Positions 9,462 through 19,257 are shown, numbered from the stretch's first letter. The stretch is 64,000 nucleotides of DNA from Verrucomicrobiaceae bacterium (GCA_015061955.1 SUVO01000008.1:53925-117924); one strand, 5' to 3'. Notes: generated from the sequence alone by a model not told the origin. Program-made: numbers and translations.

Positions 9462-9890
9462 ATGGCAAATATTCTTCCATCAAAGACAAAGTACCGCAAG
9501 ATGCACAAAGGTCGCAATCGTGGCTTGGCAAAGGGCGGTGATACAATTGCTTTTGGCGATTACGCTATACAAGCTTTGGAACGTGGTAAGTGCAGTTCAT
9601 CGCAGCTCGAAGCAGCTCGTGTTGCAATCAACCGTCATTTCAAGCGTCGTGGTAAGGTTTGGATGCGTGTATTCCCACAGAAGAGCGTAACAAAGAAGCC
9701 AGCAGAAACACGTCAGGGTAAAGGTAAGGGCGCAGTTGAGTACTGGGCAGCAGTAATTAAACCAGGCAGTATTCTGTTTGAAGTATCGGGTATACCAGCA
9801 AGCATGGCTCGTGAAGCAATGAGACTTGCAGATGGTAAACTTCCGTTCAAATGCAGATTTGTAGTTCGCGAAGGTGTAGAAATTCTATAA
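9462..9890 (+). CDS. rplP: 50S ribosomal protein L16
   Basis: Late-assembly 50S protein near the A-site tRNA elbow. It has 142 residues with KYRKMHKGRNRGLAKGGD near the start, and RRGKVWMRVFPQKSVTKKP containing the Arg that is hydroxylated in E. coli. It follows rpsC by 18 bases. Confidence 0.98.
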   Translation: MANILPSKTKYRKMHKGRNRGLAKGGDTIAFGDYAIQALERGKCSSSQLEAARVAINRHFKRRGKVWMRVFPQKSVTKKPAETRQGKGKGAVEYWAAVIKPGSILFEVSGIPASMAREAMRLADGKLPFKCRFVVREGVEIL

Positions 9891-9903
9891 GGAGATTTGA
9901 ATA

Positions 9904-10086
9904 ATGAAAGCAAAAGAAATTAGAGAGCTTTCCGCAGAAGAGATAGCAAAGAAATTGCGTGATATGCGTGAAGAATTGTTGAATCTCAACATTCGCAAGG
10001 CAACAGCACAAGTAGAGAATACAGGTCGCATAAGACAGTTGCGTCGTGATATAGCTCGCTTTGAAACAATTAAAGCTCAGAAGTAA
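9904..10086 (+). CDS. rpmC: 50S ribosomal protein L29
   Basis: Small helical protein at the tunnel exit. Its 60 residues include MKAKEIRELSAEEIAKKL and the family motif GRIRQLRRDIARFETI. It is preceded by ataaggag, which overlaps the rplP stop region. Confidence 0.96.
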   Translation: MKAKEIRELSAEEIAKKLRDMREELLNLNIRKATAQVENTGRIRQLRRDIARFETIKAQK

Positions 10087-10095
10087 GGCAAAACG

Positions 10096-10374
10096 ATGTC
10101 GGAAAATACAAGAAAGTCACGTAGAAGCTTGGTCGGAATCGTAACATCGAAGTCTGGCGATAAAAGCATAAAACTTACATATTTCTACAAGATACAGCAT
10201 CCGTTGTACGGCAAAGAAATTCGTCGTAAGACAGTGGTGCACGTGCATGATGAAAACAATGAGTGTAACTTGGGAGATAAGGTAGAAGTAACAGAAACAC
10301 GTCCTATCAGTAAGCTCAAGAGATTCCGCGTAGTACGTATAATTGAAAAGGCTCCCGTAGTGGCAGCAGAATAA
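10096..10374 (+). CDS. rpsQ: 30S ribosomal protein S17
   Basis: OB-fold 16S rRNA-binding protein. It has 92 residues with RRSLVGIVTSKSGDKSIKL at the start and the motif VEVTETRPISKLKRFRVV. A short Ala/Val/Glu tail extends past the usual C-terminus. It starts 9 bases after rpmC. Confidence 0.97.
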   Translation: MSENTRKSRRSLVGIVTSKSGDKSIKLTYFYKIQHPLYGKEIRRKTVVHVHDENNECNLGDKVEVTETRPISKLKRFRVVRIIEKAPVVAAE

Positions 10375-10386
10375 GGAGGCGAAGAT

Positions 10387-10752
10387 ATGATACAAATGCA
10401 AACAAGACTCGTAGTTGCAGACAACACGGGTGCAAAGGAAGTTTCAATGATTCGTCGTCTTGGACAGCGCAGTCGTACGGCGAAAGTTGGAGATGTTATA
10501 GTTGTTGCAGTAAAGAGTTCAACTCCAGATGCAGCAGTAAAGAAGGGTTCAGTAGCTAAGGCAGTAATCGTTAGAACAAAGGCCCCAATACGTAGAAACG
10601 ATGGTTCGTATTTGCGTTTTGATACAAATGCATGCGTAATTCTTGATGGTAATGGTAATCCAAAAGGCACACGTATTTTTGGACCAGTAGCACGCGAATT
10701 GCGTTCAAAGAACTACATGAAAATCATATCACTTGCACCAGAGGTTCTGTAA
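10387..10752 (+). CDS. rplN: 50S ribosomal protein L14
   Basis: Protein at the 30S-50S interface. It has 121 residues, starting [19 protein letters not shown] and ending with [20 protein letters not shown] strong ggaggcg ribosome-binding site precedes the ATG. Confidence 0.98.
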   Translation: MIQMQTRLVVADNTGAKEVSMIRRLGQRSRTAKVGDVIVVAVKSSTPDAAVKKGSVAKAVIVRTKAPIRRNDGSYLRFDTNACVILDGNGNPKGTRIFGPVARELRSKNYMKIISLAPEVL

Positions 10753-10753
10753 T

Positions 10754-10999
10754 ATGAAAAGTTTTGTAAAAAAAGGAGATGAAGTAGTAGTAATTTCGGG
10801 TTCTTCGAAGGGTACACGTGGCAAGGTATTGCAAGTGTTTCCAAAGAAGGAACGCGTTTTGGTTGAAGGCGTAAATGTACGCAAGCACCACGAACGCAAG
10901 AGCGAAAAGAATCCAGATGGAGCAATCGTAGAACGTGAAGCTCCAATTCACATTTCAAACGTAATGCCTGCTGGGCGTTTCGATGCTAAGAAGAAATAA
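10754..10999 (+). CDS. rplX: 50S ribosomal protein L24
   Basis: Assembly initiator with a KOW motif ([20 protein letters not shown], about residues 5-24). I chose ATG 10754, 1 base after the rplN stop, over the in-frame ATG at 10733 inside rplN, because [11 protein letters not shown] is the normal N-terminus and gives 81 residues. Translation is probably coupled to rplN. Confidence 0.95.
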   Translation: MKSFVKKGDEVVVISGSSKGTRGKVLQVFPKKERVLVEGVNVRKHHERKSEKNPDGAIVEREAPIHISNVMPAGRFDAKKK

Positions 11000-11037
11000 T
11001 TAGCTCCGACGTAAGCAGAGGCTAAGAAAGAAAGAAA

Positions 11038-11601
11038 ATGAGCACACCCGTATTAAAGAAAATATATATGGATAAGGTGGTTCCTGAGCTCAAGAAGAGT
11101 TTGGGAGTCGAAAATCCGCACGTTGTGCCAACACTAGAGAAGATAGTAATCAGCTCTGGTATCCGTAGCGAAAACGCTAAAGGATGGGCACAAGAAGTTG
11201 CAAAGGAAATAGCTAAGATTACAGGTCAACAGCCAGTGATCACTAAAGCGCGCAAGAGCATCGCGAACTTCAAGCTTCGTGAAGGTCAGGAAAACGGCGT
11301 AAAGGTAACTTTGCGTGGCGCTACAATGTGGGAGTTCCTTTACAAGTTCATAGCGGTAGTATTACCATCTATCAGAGACTTCCGCGGCGTAAGCACAAAG
11401 CTTGATGGCGCAGGCAACTATAACTACGGCATTGCCGACCATACTATCTTCCCTGAAGTAACAGTAGACCCAGGTAGAAAGAACATTGGTATGGACATCA
11501 CAATAGTAACGACAGCTACCGACGACAAGTCTGGCAGAGAATTGCTCAAGCTTTTGGGTATGCCATTCAGAAAGTCGAGTTCGGAAACAGCTGCAAAATA
11601 A
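11038..11601 (+). CDS. rplE: 50S ribosomal protein L5
   Basis: 5S rRNA-binding protein of the central protuberance. It has 187 residues with the family segments VPTLEKIVISSGI, GQQPVITKARKSIANFKLR and RDFRGV. The 38-base gap after rplX contains aagaaag before the start. Confidence 0.97.
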   Translation: MSTPVLKKIYMDKVVPELKKSLGVENPHVVPTLEKIVISSGIRSENAKGWAQEVAKEIAKITGQQPVITKARKSIANFKLREGQENGVKVTLRGATMWEFLYKFIAVVLPSIRDFRGVSTKLDGAGNYNYGIADHTIFPEVTVDPGRKNIGMDITIVTTATDDKSGRELLKLLGMPFRKSSSETAAK

Positions 11602-11622
11602 GCACTGGAAAGAGTTTAAACT

Positions 11623-11928
11623 ATGGCAAAAAAATCATCCATACAACGCAATTTGAAGCGCCAGCGCTTGGTAGAAAAATATGCAGCCAAGAAAGCGGAG
11701 CTCAAGAAGATTTTGAATGACCCAAAAACAAGCGATGAAGACTTCTTCGCAGCACAGCGTAAGTTGTGCAAAATTCCACGCAATGCGTCGAAGATTAGAG
11801 TACGTAATCGCTGTTCAATAACAGGTCGTCCGCGTGCATATATCCGTAAGTTTGGCTTATCGCGTATTACATTTAGAGAGTTGGCTCTCGACGGTAAGCT
11901 TCCAGGCGTAACAAAATCATCGTGGTAA
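11623..11928 (+). CDS. rpsN: 30S ribosomal protein S14, zinc-independent long form
   Basis: 30S head protein. The 101-residue length and the single Cys in [22 protein letters not shown] show the long C-minus form without the four-cysteine zinc site. It lies between rplE and rpsH as usual. Confidence 0.97.
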   Translation: MAKKSSIQRNLKRQRLVEKYAAKKAELKKILNDPKTSDEDFFAAQRKLCKIPRNASKIRVRNRCSITGRPRAYIRKFGLSRITFRELALDGKLPGVTKSSW

Positions 11929-11946
11929 TGCGAAAGGAAAAATAAT

Positions 11947-12339
11947 ATGGCAACTCACGACAGCATAGGAGACTTTTTGACAATCGTCCGTAATGCAAGC
12001 AGAGCTGGCAAAGATACATGCAAAGCTCAGTGGTCAAAGATCCGCGAAGGTATAGCAATCATTCTTAAAGATGAAGGTTATATTGTAGATTATGTGGTAT
12101 CGGGCGATGTAAAGAAAGAAATTACAATAACATTGAAATATGTTGATGGTATACCAGCAATCACAGGTATTTCGAGAGAATCGAAGCCAGGATGCCGTCA
12201 GTATTTTGAATATCGTAGCATCCCACGCGTGCTCAACGGCATGGGTATCTCGATTTTGACAACATCGAAGGGTGTGTTGAAAGATGCAGATTGCCGTGCT
12301 CAAAAAGCTGGTGGCGAAATGCTTTGCAAAGTTTGGTAA
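11947..12339 (+). CDS. rpsH: 30S ribosomal protein S8
   Basis: 16S rRNA-binding protein, and in E. coli the repressor of the spc operon. It has 130 residues with HDSIGDFLTIVRNA at the start and the typical GMGISILTTSKGVLKDADCR near the end. It follows rpsN by 18 bases. Confidence 0.97.
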   Translation: MATHDSIGDFLTIVRNASRAGKDTCKAQWSKIREGIAIILKDEGYIVDYVVSGDVKKEITITLKYVDGIPAITGISRESKPGCRQYFEYRSIPRVLNGMGISILTTSKGVLKDADCRAQKAGGEMLCKVW

Positions 12340-12353
12340 GGAAGGACTGAAAT

Positions 12354-12902
12354 ATGAGTAGAATAGGTAAACTTCCAGTAAAGGTTCCAGCCGGAGTAAA
12401 AGCTACAGTAAATGATAATGTAGTTTGTATTGAAGGCGCAAAGGGAAAACTTTCAGAAACATTTAATAAAGCGGTAAATATCGTTTTAGAAGGTGATGAA
12501 ATCAAGGTAAGCCCAGCATCGGCATCACGTTTGTCGCGTGCAATGTTTGGTACAGCACGTAGCATAATTGCTGGTATGGTGAAGGGTGTAACTGAAGGTT
12601 ATCAGAAAGTTTTGGAAATTAAGGGTGTTGGTTTTAAGGCTGACCTTAAGGGTAATGTATTGACATTGGCATTGGGTTATGCACATCCATGTGTATATGA
12701 ATTGCCAGCAGGCATTACAGTAGTCATTGGCGAAACACCAGACAGAAACCCATTGGTAACAGTATCAGGTGCAAGCAAGCACATGGTAGGTCAGGTAGCT
12801 TCAGATCTCAAGCACTTCTATCCAGTAGAACCATACAAGGGTAAGGGTGTTAGAATTCACGGAGAATTTGTTCGCCGCAAGGAAGGTAAGAAAACTGCAT
12901 AA
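12354..12902 (+). CDS. rplF: 50S ribosomal protein L6
   Basis: 50S protein near the factor-binding site. It has 182 residues, starting MSRIGKLPVKVPAGVKATV, with the C-terminal signature PEPYKGKG in the form VEPYKGKGVRIHGEFVRRKEGKK. A ribosome-binding site (aaggactga) precedes the ATG. Confidence 0.98.
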   Translation: MSRIGKLPVKVPAGVKATVNDNVVCIEGAKGKLSETFNKAVNIVLEGDEIKVSPASASRLSRAMFGTARSIIAGMVKGVTEGYQKVLEIKGVGFKADLKGNVLTLALGYAHPCVYELPAGITVVIGETPDRNPLVTVSGASKHMVGQVASDLKHFYPVEPYKGKGVRIHGEFVRRKEGKKTA

Positions 12903-12925
12903 TTGCGGAGTTGAAAGGAATAAAA

Positions 12926-13288
12926 ATGAAATTTCTCAAGAAAAAAGAATTGGAACAGAAGCGTCGTTGGAGAGTGCGTGCGAAGGTAGTAGGTTCGGCA
13001 GAACGTCCACGTCTTTCGCTTTGCTTATCGAACAAGCATATCTATGCACAGTGCATCGACGACAAGCTTGGCAAGACACTTGTATCGCTTTGCTCGACAT
13101 CGAAAGAGTTGGCAGGCGAAAAGCTTTTGCCCAATGTAGCAGGTACACAGGCATTGGGTGCAAAGTTTGGCGAAAAACTCAAGGCAGCTGGAATTAGTGC
13201 AGTTGTTTTCGACAGAGGTTCACGCAGATATCATGGTTGTGTGAAGAGCTTTGCCGATGCAGTTCGTGCAGCTGGAATTAACTTCTAA
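12926..13288 (+). CDS. rplR: 50S ribosomal protein L18
   Basis: 5S rRNA-binding protein of 120 residues. I chose ATG 12926, which has aaagga 7 bases upstream, over an in-frame TTG at 12911 that would add five residues. The segments RPRLSLCLSNKHIYAQ and FDRGSRRYHGCVKSFADAVR are typical of the family. Confidence 0.96.
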   Translation: MKFLKKKELEQKRRWRVRAKVVGSAERPRLSLCLSNKHIYAQCIDDKLGKTLVSLCSTSKELAGEKLLPNVAGTQALGAKFGEKLKAAGISAVVFDRGSRRYHGCVKSFADAVRAAGINF

Positions 13289-13300
13289 TAGGGAAAAGAA

Positions 13301-13807
13301 ATGAGTAGAGAATTTAAAAATAAGCAGGCAGTTGCAGAAAAAGAAGCAGGTCCTGAGCTCATTGAAAAAGTAGTACATATCAATCGTTGTGCAAAGGTAG
13401 TAAAGGGCGGTCGTCGTTTCACCTTCTCGGCATTGGTCGTAATTGGCGATGGCGAAGGCAAGATTGGTTTGGGTTATGGTAAGGCAAAGGAAGTTCCTGA
13501 TGCAATCAAGAAGGCTTCAGACAGAGCAAAGAAAGTAATGAAACCAGTAAGTCTCAAAGACGGCACAATTCCACACGAAGTTGTTGGCGAATTTGATGGT
13601 GGTGTAGTTATGTTGCGTCCAGCCAGCCAAGGTACAGGTGTTATCGCTGGTGGTGGTGTAAGAGCAGTTCTTGAAGCAGTAGGTGTTAAGGACGTTCTCA
13701 GCAAATCGTTGGGTTCGAACAATGACATGGCTATGGTAAATGCAACGCTCAACGCATTGTATCAGTTGCGTACAGCAGAAACAATCAACGCATTGAGAAG
13801 CAAATAG
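13301..13807 (+). CDS. rpsE: 30S ribosomal protein S5
   Basis: 30S protein important for accuracy and mRNA unwinding. It has 168 residues; the double-stranded-RNA-binding-like N-domain contains [24 protein letters not shown] (about 33-56) and the C-domain [31 protein letters not shown]. It is followed directly by rplO; no rpmD lies between them. Confidence 0.98.
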   Translation: MSREFKNKQAVAEKEAGPELIEKVVHINRCAKVVKGGRRFTFSALVVIGDGEGKIGLGYGKAKEVPDAIKKASDRAKKVMKPVSLKDGTIPHEVVGEFDGGVVMLRPASQGTGVIAGGGVRAVLEAVGVKDVLSKSLGSNNDMAMVNATLNALYQLRTAETINALRSK

Positions 13808-13819
13808 GAGATTTAGAAA

Positions 13820-14269
13820 ATGAAATTGCACAAACTTTCAAATCCAAAAGGAGCAAAACACGCTCATAAGCGTTTGGGTTGTGGTGTAGGTAGTGGTCAT
13901 GGAAAAACTTCTGGACGTGGTCATAAGGGTGCTAAGGCACGCAGTGGTGGTCATGTACGTCCAGGTTTTGAAGGTGGTCAGATGCCATTGTATCGTAAGC
14001 TTCCACATCGTGGTTTCAACAACTTTAAGTTTAGAGTTGAATATGCAACAGTAAATGTTGCAGATCTCGAAAGCTTAGGTCTTGAAGAAATCAAGAGAGA
14101 AGACTTGGTAATAGCAGGTTTGGTAAGAGCAAAGGACGCTTTGGTAAAGGTTCTTGGTTCTGGTGAGCTTACAAAGAAGGTTGTTGTACATGCCGATAAG
14201 TTCTCAGCAAGCGCAGTTGCAAAGATTGAAGCTGCTGGTGGTAAGGCTGTATTAAACAATGCTGAATAA
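13820..14269 (+). CDS. rplO: 50S ribosomal protein L15
   Basis: Late-assembly 50S protein. It has 149 residues with the glycine-rich N-terminal extension GCGVGSGHGKTSGRGHKGAK and the globular domain GGQMPLYRKLPHRGF. It starts 12 bases after rpsE with an aggag ribosome-binding site. Confidence 0.97.
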   Translation: MKLHKLSNPKGAKHAHKRLGCGVGSGHGKTSGRGHKGAKARSGGHVRPGFEGGQMPLYRKLPHRGFNNFKFRVEYATVNVADLESLGLEEIKREDLVIAGLVRAKDALVKVLGSGELTKKVVVHADKFSASAVAKIEAAGGKAVLNNAE

Positions 14270-14292
14270 CCCATATTATAATAGGTAAGAAA

Positions 14293-15744
14293 ATGCTTAG
14301 TGCTTTCACAAATTGCTTTAAAATTCCAGAATTGCGTCAGAGAATATTATTGACGTTGGGTCTGATATTTATAGCACGCGTGGGCGCTGGCATTCCTCTG
14401 CCAGGTCTAGATCCATCACCATTGCAAGCTTACTATGCATCGTCGGCATCTGATGCGGGCGGTTTGGTAGGTTTGTATAATATGTTCACAGGTGGGGCAA
14501 TGGTAAACGGAGCGATATTTGCTTTGGGTATTATGCCTTACATTAGTGCATCAATTATATTGCAGTTGATGGGAGCAGTTATGCCAAGTCTTGCACGTTT
14601 GATGCAAGAAGGTGATTCTGGCCGACAGAAGATTGCGCAGTACACACGTTATTTAACAATAGTAATCGCGTTCATACAGGGTACGATGATTACTTATGCT
14701 TTGGCATACACACCAGAAACAATATTTTCGGGTTTCAATAAAGAACAGTTTGGTTCGATAATAGTGTCGGATAATATGGCTGTATTCTTTATAGTTAGCG
14801 TAGTATTGATGACAACTGGTTGTATGGTGCTAACATGGCTCGGTGAACAAATAACTCAGCGAGGTATTGGTAATGGGGTATCGATAATCATTACAGTTGG
14901 TATCATTGATACATTACCAGGAGCATGTTCGCAGGCTTGGAGTTTAGTTTTTGAAAGAGCAGCAGGTGCTGAAAGCGCAATAGGTGTGCCACAAGCAATA
15001 GTAATGCTTGTTCTTTTAGGCGTAGTAACAGCGTCTATCATTATGATTTTACAAGCTGTAAGAAAAGTTCCAGTACAGTATGCAAAACGAGTAGTTGGTA
15101 GAAAAATAATGGGCGGACAAAGTTCGTATTTGCCATTGAAGGTCAACTATGCAGGTGTTATGCCAATTATTTTTGCATCGGCTTTGTTGCTTTTCCCACA
15201 GCAGATTTTTGGACAGTTTAATATATCGACATACAGTTTAGTGTATGGTGGATTAGTTTTTGTATTCAGTTATTTCTGGGTTTCGATTATGTTTAAACCT
15301 TTGCAAATATCTGATGAACTAAAACGTAATAGTGGATATATTCCTGGCGTTCGTCCTGGTGAAAATACAGCACAGTTCCTCGATTATGTTATGACACGTT
15401 TGACATTTGCTGGTGCATGCTTCTTGGTAATTATAGCAGTGTTGCCACAAATTTTGATGACATCGTGGGGAATTCCATCGAAGATTGCAAACTTCTTTGG
15501 TGGTACAGGTGCTTTGATTGCAGTAGGTGTATCGCTTGATACAATGCGTCAGGTAGAGACCTATTTGTTGCAACGTCATTATGATGGCTTCCTAAAGAAA
15601 GGAAGAATTAGAGGGCGTAGCGTAGGTCAGACACGTCAGATGCTCGATACGAGTGAAATTAAAAACCTTTGGGCCCTTTGGACACCATTGACTATCATAT
15701 TGGTGGTTGGTTTGGTAGCCTGGGCAATACGTTCGTTCGCCTAA
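14293..15744 (+). CDS. secY: preprotein translocase subunit SecY
   Basis: Pore subunit of the SecYEG translocon in the inner membrane, with the expected ten transmembrane helices. It is 483 residues long (E. coli 443), the extra length being mostly in the early loops. Conserved segments include GAGIPLPGLD, the cytosolic loop YAKRVVGRKIMGGQSSYLPLKVN and RGRSVGQTRQMLDTSEIKN at the C-terminus. It follows rplO in spc order; adk, common after secY elsewhere, is absent. Confidence 0.98.
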   Translation: MLSAFTNCFKIPELRQRILLTLGLIFIARVGAGIPLPGLDPSPLQAYYASSASDAGGLVGLYNMFTGGAMVNGAIFALGIMPYISASIILQLMGAVMPSLARLMQEGDSGRQKIAQYTRYLTIVIAFIQGTMITYALAYTPETIFSGFNKEQFGSIIVSDNMAVFFIVSVVLMTTGCMVLTWLGEQITQRGIGNGVSIIITVGIIDTLPGACSQAWSLVFERAAGAESAIGVPQAIVMLVLLGVVTASIIMILQAVRKVPVQYAKRVVGRKIMGGQSSYLPLKVNYAGVMPIIFASALLLFPQQIFGQFNISTYSLVYGGLVFVFSYFWVSIMFKPLQISDELKRNSGYIPGVRPGENTAQFLDYVMTRLTFAGACFLVIIAVLPQILMTSWGIPSKIANFFGGTGALIAVGVSLDTMRQVETYLLQRHYDGFLKKGRIRGRSVGQTRQMLDTSEIKNLWALWTPLTIILVVGLVAWAIRSFA

Positions 15745-15805
15745 TCCGAAAGGGTCGGGATAGAAGGAACAATTCGTTCTTTAGGGAAAATAAATATAGA
15801 TAGAT

Positions 15806-16582
15806 ATGATTCCTATAAAGTCAGATAGTGATCTCCGAAAAATGCGTAAGGCATGTGCTATTGCTGCAAAAGTTTTAGATAGGCTTTGTGGTATGGCGTC
15901 GGAGGGAATATCTACTTGGGATTTAGACCAAGCTGCAAAGCAGTTTATGGCTGAATATTCGTCGCGTAGTGCATGTTATAAATATAAGTGTGGTGCGTTG
16001 CGATATCCGTCGTACGTTTGTATATCGGTAAACGATGAAGTTATACATGGTATAGGACGTAAAGATGTGGTTTTAAAATCTGGCGACATAGTTAGTATGG
16101 ATGTCAGTGTAATCTATCAGGGTTTTGTTGGCGATAATACACGCACAGTTCAAATAGGCGAAGTATCGGACGATGTAAAAAAGCTTGTAGAAGCTACCGA
16201 TAAAGCGTTGCATTTGGGCATAGCTCAAGCAAGACAAGGTAATAGAGTTGGTGATATATCGGCTGCTATACAAAAATATGTAGAGTCTTGTGGATATGGT
16301 ATTGTTGAGGAGTTTACAGGTCATGGTGTAGGCAAAAGTATGCACGAAGAACCACAAATTCCGAATTACGGCAAAGCTGGAACTGGACCAGTGCTTAAGG
16401 CAGGTATGACATTGGCGATAGAGCCAATGATTACCATGGGTAGTTCTGAAATATTTATTGGAGATGACGGCTGGACGGTCTACACGGCAGACGGCAAACC
16501 GAGTTGCCATATTGAACATACGGTGCTCGTTACAGAAGGAGAGCCAGAAATATTGACGCTTCCGACTAAATTTGAAGGATAA
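15806..16582 (+). CDS. map: type I methionine aminopeptidase
   Basis: Removes the initiator methionine from nascent proteins. The 258-residue protein has the five metal ligands of the pita-bread fold: Asp99 and Asp110 (SMDVSVIYQGFVGDN), His173 (GHGVGKSMH), Glu206 (AIEPMI) and Glu237 (IEHTVLVTEGEPEILT). It lies between secY and rpsM, a common position, 61 bases after secY. No infA or rpmJ follows. Confidence 0.97.
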   Translation: MIPIKSDSDLRKMRKACAIAAKVLDRLCGMASEGISTWDLDQAAKQFMAEYSSRSACYKYKCGALRYPSYVCISVNDEVIHGIGRKDVVLKSGDIVSMDVSVIYQGFVGDNTRTVQIGEVSDDVKKLVEATDKALHLGIAQARQGNRVGDISAAIQKYVESCGYGIVEEFTGHGVGKSMHEEPQIPNYGKAGTGPVLKAGMTLAIEPMITMGSSEIFIGDDGWTVYTADGKPSCHIEHTVLVTEGEPEILTLPTKFEG

Positions 16583-16657
16583 AAAAGTCGTGCTAAATGT
16601 TTTTGGAGAAAATAATTTGTAAAAAAGATAAAAAAAGTCTTTTCAAAATAAAAAAAA

Positions 16658-16686
16658 TTGTCAATATAGACAGTCTTTTTTAACAA
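16658..16686 (+). promoter_or_regulatory. possible promoter before rpsM
   Basis: TTGTCA at 16658-16663 and TAACAA at 16681-16686 (17-base spacer) in the 117-base AT-rich gap between map and rpsM. The -10 match is weak (3 of 6). Confidence 0.25.
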
Positions 16687-16699
16687 GAAACTAAAAATT

Positions 16700-17074
16700 A
16701 TGCCAAGATTATTAGGAGTAGATATACCCAACAATAAGCGTGTAGAATACGCTTTAAGATACATCTATGGTATCGGCCCTGCTCGAGCAAAGATAATTTG
16801 CCAAGAGTGTGGCATACCAGAAGAAATGCGCGCAAGTGAATTAACTGAAACTAATATCAATGATATTATGAAGGTTGTTCAGGATAAGCAGTACAAATTG
16901 GAAGGTGACCTTCGTAGAGAAGTAGTAAGCAACCTCAAGCGTTTGTCGGCAATTAAGTCGTATCGTGGTTTGCGTCACGCAAAGGGGCTTCCAGTTAGAG
17001 GTCAGCGCACAAGCACAAATGCAAGAACACGTAAGGGCGCACGCAAAACAGTGGGCGTTGTATCAAAGAAGTAA
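16700..17074 (+). CDS. rpsM: 30S ribosomal protein S13
   Basis: 30S head protein that forms bridges to the 50S subunit. It has 124 residues with [23 protein letters not shown] at the start and [25 protein letters not shown] near the end. First gene of the alpha cluster. Confidence 0.98.
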   Translation: MPRLLGVDIPNNKRVEYALRYIYGIGPARAKIICQECGIPEEMRASELTETNINDIMKVVQDKQYKLEGDLRREVVSNLKRLSAIKSYRGLRHAKGLPVRGQRTSTNARTRKGARKTVGVVSKK

Positions 17075-17083
17075 AGGTTTAGC

Positions 17084-17575
17084 ATGAGCGAAGAAGATAT
17101 AAAACAACAAGAAGTAGCTACAGAAGCAGAAGTTAAGGCAGAAGTTAAGCCTTCGCAGCCAAGTGCAGCTGATTTGCTTTCGGCAGATGTAGGTGAAATA
17201 AAGATTCGCAAGGCTAAGGGTAGCAAGAACGTTCACTCTGGTGTTTGCCACATAAATGCAACATTTAACAATACAAAAGTATCGTTTACAGATGCTCAGG
17301 GTAATGTAATTAGCTGGTCGAGTGCTGGTAAAATGAACTTCCGTGGTTCGCGTAAAAGCACAGCTTATGCAGCTCAAGTAGTTACACAAGATGCAGGTAA
17401 AGTTGCTATGAGCCATGGTATGAAGGAAGTTGCTGTTGATGTTAAAGGTCCAGGAATGGGTCGTGATTCAGCAATTCGTTCGTTGACTGCATTGGGTTTC
17501 GTAGTAACATCGATAACCGACGTTACACCAGTACCACATAATGGTTGTCGCGCACCAAAGCGCCGCCGCGTATAA
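17084..17575 (+). CDS. rpsK: 30S ribosomal protein S11 with an N-terminal extension
   Basis: 30S platform protein. The conserved core starts near residue 46 ([25 protein letters not shown]) and ends [12 protein letters not shown]. It is 163 residues long versus about 129 in E. coli; the extra N-terminal part is acidic and rich in Glu, Ala and Lys. The start at 17084 is the only ATG upstream of the core in this frame and follows rpsM by 9 bases. Confidence 0.96.
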   Translation: MSEEDIKQQEVATEAEVKAEVKPSQPSAADLLSADVGEIKIRKAKGSKNVHSGVCHINATFNNTKVSFTDAQGNVISWSSAGKMNFRGSRKSTAYAAQVVTQDAGKVAMSHGMKEVAVDVKGPGMGRDSAIRSLTALGFVVTSITDVTPVPHNGCRAPKRRRV

Positions 17576-17600
17576 TTAGTAGGATAGGAGAATTTTAGAC

Positions 17601-18209
17601 ATGTCTCGTTATACAGGACCAACACAAAAAGTTAATCGTCGTTTTGGTATGGCATTGTTCCAACCAAAGAAGGCGATGACAAAGAAAGCATATATTCCAG
17701 GTCAGCATGGTAAGACATTGCGTCGCCGCGTTACAGATTATTCGTTGGGTTTGTGCGAAAAGCAGAAGCTCCGTTTCATGTATGGTTTGAGCGAAAAGCA
17801 ATTCCGTTTGACATTTGAAAGAGCAAAGCGTCAGCGTGGTGTTACAGGTGAAATTTTCATGCAGTTGCTTGAAGTTCGCTTAGATAATATCATATATTTG
17901 TTAGGTTATGCACCAACACGTAAGGCTGCTCGTCAGTTTGTAACACATGGCCATGTACAAGTAAATGGTAAGAAGGTAGACATACCAAGCTTTACATGTA
18001 AGCCAGGTGATGTAGTTGAAGTTCGTGATAGAGTATCGTCGCGTCAGCTTGCACAGAAAGCTCTTGATGAATCGCAACTCAAGGCAGCACCAGCTTGGAT
18101 TGAAAGAGTTGATGAAGCATATCGTGGTACAATTAGTCGCTTGCCAATTCGTGATGAAATGGATAAGTCGATAAACGATCAGCTCATCGTTGAATTCTAT
18201 TCACGATAG
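17601..18209 (+). CDS. rpsD: 30S ribosomal protein S4
   Basis: Primary 16S rRNA binder and, in E. coli, the repressor of the alpha operon. It has 202 residues with the S4 RNA-binding domain at about 92-155 (LEVRLDNIIYLLGYAPTRKAARQFV). The N-terminal zinc cysteines found in some S4 proteins are absent, so this is the C-minus form. Confidence 0.97.
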   Translation: MSRYTGPTQKVNRRFGMALFQPKKAMTKKAYIPGQHGKTLRRRVTDYSLGLCEKQKLRFMYGLSEKQFRLTFERAKRQRGVTGEIFMQLLEVRLDNIIYLLGYAPTRKAARQFVTHGHVQVNGKKVDIPSFTCKPGDVVEVRDRVSSRQLAQKALDESQLKAAPAWIERVDEAYRGTISRLPIRDEMDKSINDQLIVEFYSR

Positions 18210-18239
18210 TAATTAACCCCTATAGAAACGGAGAAGAAA

Positions 18240-19238
18240 ATGGCAAAACGCCTCGGAAAGTTTGAACTCCCAAAGCGTCTGATAAAAGACGAAGAAAGTG
18301 CAACAAGCACTTATGCAAAGTATGTGGCAGATCCATTTGAGACTGGATTCGGTCATACAATTGGAAATGCACTACGCCGAGTTCTTCTTGGTTCAATAGA
18401 AGGTGCAGCTATCAGTTCAATCAAGATTGATGGAGTCGATCACGAATTTCAAAGTGTCGATGGCATAGTAGAAGATGTTACGGATATAGTGTTGAACTTG
18501 AAGAAGATCAAGCTTATCAGCCACAATCGTGAAAGTAAGCGTTTGATGATTGACACCGAAAAAGAAGGTGCAATCACAGCAGCCGATATACAGGCAGATG
18601 CTGATATCACAGTTGTAAATCCAGAACAAGTAATTTGCACACTCGATTCAAAGCGTAAGTTCCATGCCGAAGTAGAAATTTCTTGCGGTAGAGGCTGGCG
18701 TCCGGCGGAAGAAAACAAGAGCGATGATCAACCAATAGGAGTAATTCCAGTTGACTCGTTGTTTAGTCCGATTGAGTTGGTAAAATATACTGTTGATGCT
18801 ACTCGCGTAGGTCAGATGACAGACTTCGATAAGTTGACACTCGAAATTTGGACAGATGGCAGAATAACACCAGATGAAGCTTTGAAAGAAGCTGCAGTTA
18901 TTTTGAAACATCATGTTGATGTGTTCGATAGTGTAAATCAGCAAGATATTGAATTTGAAACAGCAGGTAAGGAAGTAAGCGAAGAACAGAATAGACTCAG
19001 AAAGCTCTTGAATATGAGCGTAAATGAAATTGAGTTGTCGGTTCGTGCTGCAAATTGCTTGAATAATGCTAATATAACAACCGTAGGTGAATTGGCAATG
19101 AAGTCCGAACAAGAAATGCTCAAGTATCGCAACTTCGGTAAGAAGTCGTTGAACGAAATCAAGAGCAAGCTTGAACAATTGGGATTGTCGTTGGGCATGA
19201 AAATCGACGGAAGTTTGATAGATTCAACAACAATATAA
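18240..19238 (+). CDS. rpoA: DNA-directed RNA polymerase subunit alpha
   Basis: Scaffold subunit of RNA polymerase. The 332-residue protein has an N-terminal dimerisation domain (YVADPFETGFGHTIGNALRRVLLGSIEG, about 28-55) and a C-terminal domain (about 255-320, NMSVNEIELSVRAANCLNNANITTVGEL) that contacts UP elements and activators. It lies between rpsD and rplQ, as in most bacteria. Confidence 0.98.
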   Translation: MAKRLGKFELPKRLIKDEESATSTYAKYVADPFETGFGHTIGNALRRVLLGSIEGAAISSIKIDGVDHEFQSVDGIVEDVTDIVLNLKKIKLISHNRESKRLMIDTEKEGAITAADIQADADITVVNPEQVICTLDSKRKFHAEVEISCGRGWRPAEENKSDDQPIGVIPVDSLFSPIELVKYTVDATRVGQMTDFDKLTLEIWTDGRITPDEALKEAAVILKHHVDVFDSVNQQDIEFETAGKEVSEEQNRLRKLLNMSVNEIELSVRAANCLNNANITTVGELAMKSEQEMLKYRNFGKKSLNEIKSKLEQLGLSLGMKIDGSLIDSTTI

Positions 19239-19257
19239 TTTTAGAAATTAAAATAAC

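Noticed and set aside
15761..15783. Terminator between secY and map
   Set aside because: A weak hairpin (aaggaac/gttcttt) without a T run; map is more likely co-transcribed.
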